Positions 11,920 to 21,300 of a stretch of 64,000 nt of DNA are shown one piece after another. Position 1 is the first letter of the stretch. Every line of letters begins with the position of its first letter. The notes below the pieces were generated by a model. The model worked only from the letters and a program-made list of their open reading frames with translations. It had not been told where the DNA came from and did no database searches. The stretch lies in NCBI GenBank assembly GCA_032158295.1, contig CM063263.1, positions 12,658,974-12,722,973 of the forward strand. The letters are read 5' to 3'. This stretch comes from Pycnopodia helianthoides. Lineage: Eukaryota > Echinodermata > Asteroidea > Forcipulatida > Asteriidae. Position numbers and translations under genes: made by a program.

Positions 11920-13904
11920 TCAAATGTTTGCTGGAGACAACTTGTCAGTTGTGCCATTTTCCTTTTCAATAAACATGTAGAAGGTAGATACTTCCTTCTC
12001 ATCTTCGGTGTCACTCATATCACTCCACTGTTTGACTTCGTCTGGTATGTCATCTATCATCATCAAAGGGCGGTTTGGACTCGGACGACGGAGCTTTGGC
12101 TTGGCGGGGTTTCTTGCACCAGATTATTCTGTACGATTGACCGAAAAGAAATCATTATTGGCAAATACTGGAATCAATTAAGTGATGGATTGTTGTTTTA
12201 GTGATGGCTGAGCATAAAATATCATCAGATTATGGAAGAGCCATTAATGTGTTCCCTGGTGGAGCTTTCTATGGTTGATCAACAAACCGCGCTGGTTGGC
12301 ATGGACGGCCGAATATTATCAAAACATCCAATCGTGTTAACAGATGTTATAACCAAATTCAACATTTCTGCAAACTTTCACTTAAAAGAAATTCATTCCA
12401 TGATTGGTTGCTTTGTTTCCAACTAATTCAACACTATTTTTGAGTATTTTTGTAACTGTTACAAACTGTGGCTATCTTTTTTTGCTTTGCATTTTCGGCT
12501 TTCCATAGTTTTCGAACCTTGGCTGGCAAAAACTCGGGTTGCGACGTTCAATAGAAAGGTCTATGGAAACGTCGAGATAGGAAAGTATTTGTACAGTGTA
12601 CTCTGTTGCTCTTGTTGCTCGAGTGATAAAACTTTACTGAACATGGGAAATCGGACAAATATGGGATGTTTTTATAAACTTCAGTTTGTCGAGCATTTTG
12701 TAACTCAAATAATTACACAACTATAATGCATACATTTGAATTAAATTTATAAATAAAGAAATAAATGTAGGCCTATATAGTTGTATCCAGAAATCATGTA
12801 TGCCTATGGGCAATAACAGACAAATATCAGACAAATTTATAATTCATGGAAAAGAAACATGTACCAACTGCTCAGCCATCAAAACACAAATCCGTCTTTA
12901 AAAAATCCTTTATGTTGCCAGTACCCACTGTAACCGCAAAAGATAGCACCCCCCCCCCCCTCGAAAAGTGAATGATTGCAGTATTGTCATTTTGCATATC
13001 CCGTTGGGAGATTTTGTTGTCCCAGTAACAACTTGGGGTGCGAAGCAATTTGGGAACGAAACAATGAGTTCGAAACGATTTGGGTATAAAACGACTTGGG
13101 TACGAAACGAATCGGGGAATTACCATAAATAGCTGGAGAACAAAAATACCGAATTTGTGCCATTTAACTTTGATTAATATTAGACTTTATTTTTCCTTTT
13201 TGAAGCTCCATGATTTCAGTAACACAAAAAAAAACTCTCGACCTTTTAGTAAATACGTTAACAATCTCTCTAACAAAAAAATCGGGTAAGAATATTGGCA
13301 GAGAAATAGTGGAGGTCGGATACGGCCAGTTTGCCGAGCATTTCTGACTTACATGTTACATAGAAGTATCAAGATGAACCCAAAGACTCCCAGTGGTACG
13401 ATAACAAACGCCATGATGACCGCCACCATGGTACCGATTCGCTCCGTGCCATAATACTGCCGGTTCTCCTCCTGTGTTTCCAGTCGTGGTTTTTCCGTAG
13501 TTTCTTTATCAAATTAAAAAAGAAATAATAAAAATGTTATAAAAATGCTTATGATGGTAGAATAGAAAAAAATCGATATCTATGGATAGAAATTATTAAC
13601 TTTAAGAATGAACTTGTTTTTCATTGTTTCTAATTGGTTTTTATTTTTAAAACACAGTCGTTGGTAATGACTTGGCGAATGAGGCAATCAAACATTGCAT
13701 AATAATTATCTAAATGCTTGGAAACTATAAAACATAAAAGCTCTGTGAGGTGCAATAGTTTCTTTAATACCACAGCTCTAAAGCATAACTTAACTAAAAG
13801 TGTTATTTACCTGCATTTGTACACGATATGAACATCAGATTCCCAACTCCAGCAAGTAATAAAACAGCAACGGGTAGAAGAAAACTGGAGCGAATCACCG
13901 CCAT
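11920..13904 (-). CDS. small single-pass membrane protein, family member B (3 exons, 145 or 107 aa)
   Basis: Minus-strand exons are 13904-13811 (signal peptide, MAVIRSSFLLPVAVLLLAG), 13503-13353 (ectodomain ETTEKPRLETQEENRQYYG, then TM span GTMVAVIMAFVIVPLGVF) and a tail exon. Phases are 1 then 2, exactly as in member A. The donor after the TM exon is GTAAGT; reading through it would stop at TAA. Two acceptors 16 nt apart serve exon 3 and both keep the phase. The upstream one (exon 12128-12050) gives a short tail with IIIWCKK. The downstream one (exon 12112-11920) gives a 63-residue acidic tail. The long frame contains VKQWSDMSDTEDEKEV, which matches VSEWSAEMSFSDEKDI in copy C, so I take the long tail as ancestral. 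Function unknown. Confidence 0.7.
13020..13120. repeat. short tandem repeat, about 20-bp unit
   Basis: About four imperfect units on the plan ACGA(T/C)TTGGGTACGAAACGA lie in intron 2 of gene B. A small decayed minisatellite. Confidence 0.6.
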
Positions 13905-15116
13905 CTTGTTAATGGGCCTTCACCTTCTTGTATAAGGTGCAGTTTTGTGGTCGACTCCCCACCTTTCAGCAGATTGAATCGCGGCCATGAGAACGTTTTA
14001 TCCCCTTTGTTGCCACATCAGTGCCTTTTGAATTCACCATGAATACAAAGATGCAGATTTTTGTGACGGGTGTATTCACATAAACCCATGTGAATTCACG
14101 TAAACACCGAGTACAAAGGCTTGGTCACTGGACAGAGAACTTTTCCTCCATGTTTTACAGTAGATTGGGGGTAGAGTCAAATGTTTTGAAATGTTGTTGA
14201 GACAAACAAATAAATCGGTATATACTCTCATGAAAGAAAGCACGTAATTTTTGTATGTTTATCAGTGCAAATCTGTTGAACTAGCCGTCTGTATTAGTAT
14301 TGGTGGTTTGCCAATTGACGTAAATCATTCAAAAAGACGAGTCACTTGGTTTGCCTTGACGGTCTTTGTTTGCCTTTTCAATGGAAGCACTTTCCAAACC
14401 CTCCCACCCCCCAAAAGTGTCCCCGTTTGTGCACTCACCAGATTTTTAAAATTTTACTTTACATAAGTCAATACATTATAATCGAACAATTTGGTGCAGT
14501 TCTTTTTTCTATACCTGTCACATTAATGTTTACTGTATGTATTTCAGTATAAGCAGAAAGAATACTATTTTAGTGTATTTTCATTTTATTTGTATTGCTT
14601 ACAAAAAGTTGTGTTTTTAGTTGGCTGTTCTTTTGCAGGCTATCATTAGGCAATTAAATTTATTTTATTACTTTTTTTTGTATGCTATCATAAAAGAAAA
14701 CCTTCCCATGGATTTCAAAAGCTAATGGTGCGCAACGCCCAAACAAATCTAGAAAACAACATTGTTTACAGATGAAGCACGTACTCAAAGTTCAATTTAT
14801 ACAAATCATGTGATTCTGATTGTGTCGAGGTATCAGATTGAACCCAAGTATAAAAACCAGTGTTTCATGTCCATGATTTGTCCACAAACAAGAATCGCCT
14901 ACAACATACACAATCGACTGAAACAACTTTGGCAAGAATGGCTGTAAACACGGGTGGTTTCTGGAGACAGCATGCCTCTCTCTTTTAGTCAGTTCGTCTT
15001 CTGGTGCTTTTAGGGAACGCATTTTTTGGCACAAGAAGGTATAAATGCACAGTATCTCTTAAGTTGCGAGAGGTTTAAAACATGGGTCTTCCTTTTAAAG
15101 CTACGCGGTTAAAGAT
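13905..15116. other. intergenic between gene B and copy C
   Basis: No exon 1 for the plus-strand copy C was found here. Open frames at 14251-14466 and 14762-14947 have no signal peptide with a phase-1 donor. The promoter of gene B should lie just above 13905, but no clear element is seen. Confidence 0.4.
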
Positions 15117-15225
15117 GGTAATTGTCAAAGACTAGTATCTGCATTTCGTGTTACCCAAGAAGAAACATGTGAAGGTGTAAGCTCAATCTGTCATCGGAGC
15201 CGCGAAAGTGGAGCACAAAACAATA
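15117..15225 (+). repeat. dispersed repeat (TTGTCAAAGACTAGTAT family)
   Basis: Matches the left parts of 26495-26800 and 56687-57080: TTGTCAAAGACTAGTAT, then ACATGTG, then CATCG. A truncated copy. Confidence 0.55.
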
Positions 15226-15699
15226 ATAGGCCTACATTTTTACTGTTTTCAAACTACGAGTTTTGAACTCACAAGATCAAAACTAAATGTTTTAATCATT
15301 ATGCAAAAACTAAAATATTATACTAATTTCTGGGGAAAATATTTCAAAATATTGTTATATATGTGCTAGTTATGTGCAACCTGTGAACATTTATACCAAT
15401 GTTTTCCACAGTGTCATGTTGCCTGTCGACTTTAACTATATACATGCACCTGTATACTGTTTTTGCCCAATGTGTACTCAGGTACCGAGGAGTCGACATC
15501 ATCAGAACCTGCCATCCTGTCTGGATATCGTTCCGGACCGAGGATTATTCGGCACGATTGGAATACTAATAGTTGCCTGCATTGTCATCCCCACTGGCGT
15601 TTTGTCGATCCTGTATTTGCTATTTCACAGATGGTGTGTTTATACCTTCATTAAATTTCTTAATCTTAAGTCTTATTTTGCAAATCTTACGGACTTTGA

Positions 15700-15840
15700 C
15701 TCAAGTTCTGGTGGCTAAGTCGCCAGTGTACGATGGTTTTACTTGTGTCCTTGAGCAAGACACTCAACTATAATTGCCTCTCTCCACCTAGGGGTTAGGT
15801 ACTGTAAGGGTATAGAAGGTTCTGTGAATGAAACAGCTTG
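15700..15840 (+). repeat. tRNA-derived SINE body
   Basis: Contains CTTGTGTCCTTGAGCAAGACAC, a central motif shared by many animal SINEs, also present in the 9684 element. It lies in the intron between the TM and tail exons of copy C. Confidence 0.6.
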
Positions 15841-16253
15841 ATGTACTACTTGGCAACACGGGCTGTACTTCACATGGAGATGAGAGATGGTTTATGGAAT
15901 GAAATAATAAATAGCCAAGTGACCAGGGGTAATAGTTGTCGAAGTGCAATGGTCATTTCTTTGGAATTGCACCTTAGGGATAGTAGACAAAACAGGTGAT
16001 TTCTTTCCCCTTAACTTTTCGTTAATTAATTTTTTACTTCTTCCTTCCTGAAAAATTCCATGCTTGTCTTCGAGAAGAAGAAAAAAACGAAGATCATGTT
16101 CCAACTTCCAGATCGAAGGGTGTTTTTTGGATCGAAGACAGCGCTACGGGGAGCGGGAATGGGAATCTCGTTCAATGATTATCTGAGCCGCGGAATTGAC
16201 GAGGGCCGTGGTTCCATCAACCGATCCGAGGAGGGCTTAGAGTCGACCTGCCT

Positions 16254-16375
16254 GCAATTTTTGTTTTGTACCACACATTTACTACAGGGTCAACAGTGAA
16301 GGGATCCGGGGAGGCACCCATACCTTATGCGTGTATACAATAACCATCGTGTGGTATGATAAACAAAAAAATCGT
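16254..16375. mobile_element. 122-bp MITE inserted in a coding exon
   Basis: Ends are imperfect inverted repeats: AATTTTTGTTTTGTACCACAC on the left, and on the right a sequence whose inverse is ATTTTTTTGTTTATCATACCA. Direct repeats GACCTGCCT flank it at 16245-16253 and 16376-16384. Removing element plus one repeat rejoins two open frames of copy C. It is not an intron because it has no GT-AG ends. Confidence 0.7.
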
Positions 16376-16505
16376 GACCTGCCTCCTGTGTGACGGTTTG
16401 GAGTGCGACCGAATCAACTTTAACGAGTGTGACGCGAGCAGCTTGGAGCCAAATGTAAGTGAATGGAGCGCTGAGATGAGCTTTAGTGACGAGAAGGACA
16501 TCTAG

Positions 16506-17716
16506 TTGAGTGTGAGGCGGACGTGAATGGTTTCATCACGCTCAGATGTAACTGAAACGCCACCGAGCGACACTAGCGTGTTTACGCGAAGAGCACTGAC
16601 TTTTGTGACCAATCAACCAAAACCATCAGCTGCTGTGACAGGTTATAACGACGTTCTCACTCAGATAATGGGCAAAGAGAAACAGAACGCCCTTTGCTGA
16701 TCAATTAATTCTCACAAATGACGTCATAAATTAATCATTCATGACAGTCTGACAGAGCCCAAATTGTACATCCCAGAAATTTAAAAGATGATAGAGGGCG
16801 TTTTCACAGAACATTTTAAAGGGTCCATGAAAAGTAATTTTAATAATGCAATCCTGGAAGATGACCTTTGTGTCCCATTTCACCTATTTTCAATTTTCGT
16901 TTTGCTATTTTTAAGGGTATTTTGATGCCTTCTTGTATTTAATGCTAATGCAAATTTCCATATTCATGAGCGAATGTATGATGTCATGTCAGGCAGAAGT
17001 ATCAACGTTGCAATAAATGCACAAAACACTGGACAGATTCGCTGTTGCCAAATTTATTTTCTTTATTGATTTGTGAGTGCATCAGTTCATGACAGTAAGC
17101 CGAAGCACAAGCAAAATATTTTGGGGTTCACAATTTGATATTTCCAACGGATATATATAAGACAAACAAGTGTCTCCCTGAAATGACATAACCGCGACAG
17201 CGCTCTCAGTTGTCCAGACAACTCTGAGAGGATTTTAAATTTGTTGTATGTGTAGCCTACAGAAATACACTTTTCAATGAAATTAACCAATATGAATGTC
17301 AATTACTTTGCATACACATAAGGGGATTGGGAAGTAGCTCAAAATATTTTCTAAGACATTTTTACCTCAGGGACCCTCTAAGACGCTCAATCAACAGGAT
17401 AGTAACCATGGCGAGGAAAGCTTGTCAATTACTTAGCGATAGTTTGCACAGAGTAAGTTGCTGAAGATTTTTATATATGTATTTTGTGGTAAAATTTATA
17501 CATCAACTGATACACCTAACAATATTTAACTTGTATTCATCCAAATCACTTCTTTGTGAGTTAAAAGTGCAAAAATTGCAAACGAAAGGAATTTCAGTAT
17601 AACTTTCAAACTATGTCGGGCACTTATACAAAAAAAAGTTTTGTTTTCCATTTCAGTCAAAGTGTTTATGAGGTTTGAACTAATAAATAGACAAACAAAT
17701 ACATAATAAAACTTAC
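16506..17716. other. intergenic
   Basis: No confident gene. A minus-strand open frame at 17302-17087 is followed by AATAAA-type signals at 17062-17067 and 17053-17058, but its phase does not match the nearest upstream exon candidate. Confidence 0.35.
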
Positions 17717-17787
17717 CCTAGTTTATCTGAGAGAATTCGACGCTCCAAAACTTCAAAGACGTTCACACTCTTAACTCGAGTATCCAT
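17717..17787 (-). CDS. possible first coding exon of an unknown minus-strand gene
   Basis: ATG at 17787 in the context TTTCCATGG opens a 71-nt frame (MDTRVKSVNVFEVLERR...) ending at a perfect GGTAAGT donor, phase 2. It would fire away from MINDY4, whose start is 517 bp off, giving a divergent promoter. No continuing exon with matching phase was found, so this may be chance. Confidence 0.25.
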
Positions 17788-18174
17788 GGAAACGATAGTC
17801 AAAATAACCACACTGTTGCTCTTGTTTTGCATCACTTCTACATACACAAAATAATAGTAATTTAGTCATTGCGCCCTCTGTTGTTATACTGTTTTAAAAG
17901 AGCAATGTGTCAGTATCGATACCAAAAGAGTTCAATCGTTATCAACTAATGCACAGTACAACACAAATAATGTTAGATATTTGCTGAACCATTAAACTAT
18001 TCTTACTCATGATTTCAATTTCAATTACAATTAACATATCAATTTTCTGAAAACTGGTCGAAATTTTACAAGGTTTGTTTTTATCCAAAGAAATTTCTTC
18101 GACTGCCATAAATTGGCATAAATCGAGTCGGGTAATCGAGTACTTGAATGACTTTAGTTTGAGTAGGGTCGATT

Positions 18175-18303
18175 TTCCAGACCAATATGGCGCCGCCCGT
18201 TTGGTAAACAATGTTTAGTTTCTACGCAAAGTTGAGTCCATTGTAGCTGAGATTTTGTAGGCTTTACAGTCAAACTGCCTTGTGTGGTTGAAATTTACAA
18301 ACT
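18175..18303 (+). promoter_or_regulatory. probable MINDY4 core promoter / 5' UTR
   Basis: CAATATGGCGCCGCC at 18183-18197 resembles a YY1-type initiator-proximal element common in housekeeping promoters. It lies about 110 bp before the MINDY4 start codon. The transcription start itself is not mapped. Confidence 0.35.
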
Positions 18304-21300
18304 ATGATCGAAAACGAGTATGTGGAGAATGTTGCTGCGTCGTTGGTCAGAGAATACCTCAGTAGAAAGGTAAAACATAACAAAATACAAAGTCCAACCA
18401 TGTCAACGGCAACAACGCCAACGCCAAAGTATTGGCGTGGCCTAGTTTCCGGACAATAGATTTTGAACGGGAAATATCAACATGTAAAGTTGTAACTTGT
18501 ATTTGATATAATTAAACTCGAACCCATGTAATTACAAAACTAGTATAGCCACATTTTATGAATATTTGTGCCAAATAATAAATATGTGAGCTCATTAATC
18601 ATTATGCCTCGCCTCTGCTCTGGCTCTACCATGTCTACTCTAGTCTAGGCCTCAGCTCAGTCGTATATTGACTTTATTTTGACTTCTTGTTGAGAGTTTC
18701 GAGTATTGTTGAGAATGAGATTCATTTTCTTGTCAACTCAATACAATTTGTGTTGGGTTGACAAATAAATTAATCTTCTTCAAAAATAAAATTAAAGGCA
18801 GCCCTTGACTTGAATGAAGTATAAACAGCTATATTAGCTGCACTCTGCGGCAACTCTTGTTTACTTTTAATTTGTGTGTTGATGTTGAATTGTATTTTGC
18901 AAAAAATTTAACTTTGCAATATTCATTGCTAAATAACTTTAATTTTGTTTCGTCTCGATTACACAGCGACTTAAATCAAGTCTTTCATCAATGGATCAAG
19001 AATTGCCAAGGAATGAAGGCAGCATCAGTAACAGAGCTCAGTTAGCAAGAGAAGTAAACATTGAGAAACTACTCAAGAAAAATAAAGTTAGTTTGCTTCA
19101 TTCTTTTTCTTAACAATTTGATTAATTTGTCTAATCGTGTGTGAAAAAATGCAAAAACTGGCGGTGTAATGTTTTTTGTTAAACTGTCTCTTTCTCTCTT
19201 TCTCTTTATGTAATTTTCAAAACTCCATGGTTTTGTTTCTTCTGTTAGTCCTATATTGTTTATTTTCTTTGTAATTTCTTTTAGCACGAGCCAGCAGTTA
19301 CATGTAATATCTGAGGCTGTCAAAAAAAGTTGAAACATTCTGAGCTTTCAACATCTCAAAAGAGACATTGTCATGAATAGTCAGTGTAAATTAAACAATA
19401 TTTGCTGTTTTTATTTAATTAGGAGCAGTCCGATCCGCTACGATCCATGATTGAAATCATCACCAAATATTTTTTAGAGAGGGCTCTATACTCCTCTTCT
19501 AAATCAGACTCTGTCCCGCTTCACGGTGTTCAAACTTCATCATCTGGGTCATCTAAGACAAGAAACAGTGCGCCCTCTAGTGGTAGTGAGAAAACGTCTG
19601 AGGAGATCCGGCATGGAGGAGTTAACAACAACAGTAGCAGTAGTCAAAAGAACAGAGGGAGTAAGAAGAGTTCTCCAACTAAGCCAGCTAAGTCATCACA
19701 TGATATGAATGAGCTTGGTAAGTGTTCTATCATTTAACTTTCCGTCCCTGTTGGGAATTCTCCTTTTATATGGCAAAGGTGTTTTGCCAATTTACACAAA
19801 ATTGTATAATGAAAATTGCAGGCCTGGAATTACACGGAGACCAGGGCCTCCGTTGCCTTTTCTTGGCCTTGGTGCCCTTTCAAAAGTTGCCCATAGACTT
19901 TAAGATTTTTCAATGGAAGTGCCCTTTGCATAATGAAAATGGCCTTGCCCTCTCTAAGATGAAATTCCAGGCCTGAAATCGTACTCCAATTATTTGTATT
20001 TGTTTTGGGGTTTCTTACTTAAATTAAACTCATTCTGTACTTTTATCTTTGCTATCTTTCAGTATAGATTAATGGTTAACCAAATTGTTGTACTTTCTTA
20101 TCTTCTGTAGAACCTGGGGCAGGCCTACCTCAAGAAGACACAGGCGGCACTTACAGACCAAATAGAGCTCCTACTCCAGTCATTACCATCAGGGAACGAC
20201 CAATGGTCAAAGAACCCGAGACCTATCCAGGATCTGCAGAGGAGAGACTGACTGGGAAACCGTACAATAGTGGCAGCAGTGGGATTACTGTCAAAGAAGA
20301 AGCCGTACCAAAGAGGAGTAGTGTGCGACCAGGAAGTGCCTCTAGAAGCAGAGGTCTTGGTGGTCCGATTACTAGCAGCCTTGATGTAAGTTAACAGTTT
20401 GGCTGAACATTATAATCGAATCACAACTTTGTAAAGAATGAAGTCTTACCAAAAGGTTACAACTCAAGAGACTGAAAAATGCTTTTAACAAAGTAGAGGT
20501 TTTTACTGCTTACTTAATTTTTTGGAAGATGCCAGAAATTATAGGGGCCTATCAGTCTGTGAGAGTGATTTTTGTCTTTCTAAACTTTAGAGTACTGACA
20601 GGAGGAAAGATCAAAGAAGGCTACACCAGTTAGGACAAACTTCAACTCATCCCTTGATTCTAGTCATGAAGTCAAACTCGATTCTGAGAAATCCTCATCA
20701 AATCGCAACCGCCTCAAAGATCTAGGCTTCAACTTTGACTCTCCAGTCCAAAGAGACTCAGAAAGTGATGAGTCCATCGTCAAAACCGAAACAAGACGTC
20801 CGGAGTCTAGAAATCGAAGGTCTGTGACGGAGATGGAAGGCGAGAATGTAGAAGGAGGAAGAGAGAGAAGCAATTCTGCATCTGGGAAATCTCGACCAGA
20901 ATCAGGAGAAGTAAAGGGCTGACATCAAAGGGGAAAATAGAGGCAGAAAAAGGGTGCGTCATTCTTTCAGTTGCAGACAAAGAATCAGTGTTACCCCCAG
21001 ATATTTTCTATTCAATCACTTCTAGAAGTGATTTACTTTCAAAGTTTCAGCCACTCTTGTCTTGCCTTATAAGAAATCTATTTTTTTATTTTATAGGAGA
21101 GCCTCGACAGTGAAGCAGACTTTTGGAGACATAGAGTTGGGAGATATAGATGACCTTGATGATGACCTTAACAATTTGCAGCTGAGACCCACGGCCAAGA
21201 TTACTTCCAAAGCAGTCGATTCAAGACCCATCACGCAACAGCAAGCAATTGTAAGACAAGATAAATGAGCACCTAATATCAAAGTAGTTTTCTCTCTCAC

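Larger units (their letters stand above)
15482..16505 (+). pseudogene. broken small-TM family gene, copy C
   Basis: A TM exon at 15482-15633 follows the acceptor ACTCAG and ends ATG|GTGTGT. Its start in phase 1 reads TEESTSSEPAILSGYRSGPR, but the TM span (FGTIGILIVACIVIPTGV) lies in another frame. The exon is 152 nt, against 154 in A and 151 in B, so a one-base insertion or two-base loss has broken it. A tail exon from about 16075 reads KTKIMFQLPDRR and then LSRGIDEGRGSINRSEEG. It is interrupted by a 122-bp element at 16254-16375 flanked by GACCTGCCT duplications, and resumes with the conserved acidic end VSEWSAEMSFSDEKDI and TAG at 16503-16505. No signal-peptide exon was found. A sequencing error could explain the frameshift but not the insertion. 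Confidence 0.6.

Noticed and set aside
13020..13120. CRISPR-like spaced repeats
   Set aside because: Units are contiguous and imperfect, without spacers, in an animal intron: a minisatellite.
15374..15718. Unspliced 114-codon gene covering the copy C TM exon
   Set aside because: The N-terminal part is upstream of a good acceptor and has no signal peptide; family comparison supports splicing at 15482.
17087..17302. Second exon for the 17717-17787 candidate
   Set aside because: It has an acceptor and polyA-like signals, but entering in the required phase stops after six codons.
17408..17452. Plus-strand ATG exon (MARKACQLLSDSLHR) with a GTAAGT donor
   Set aside because: No continuing exon in phase before MINDY4; a 15-codon frame is too short to support alone.
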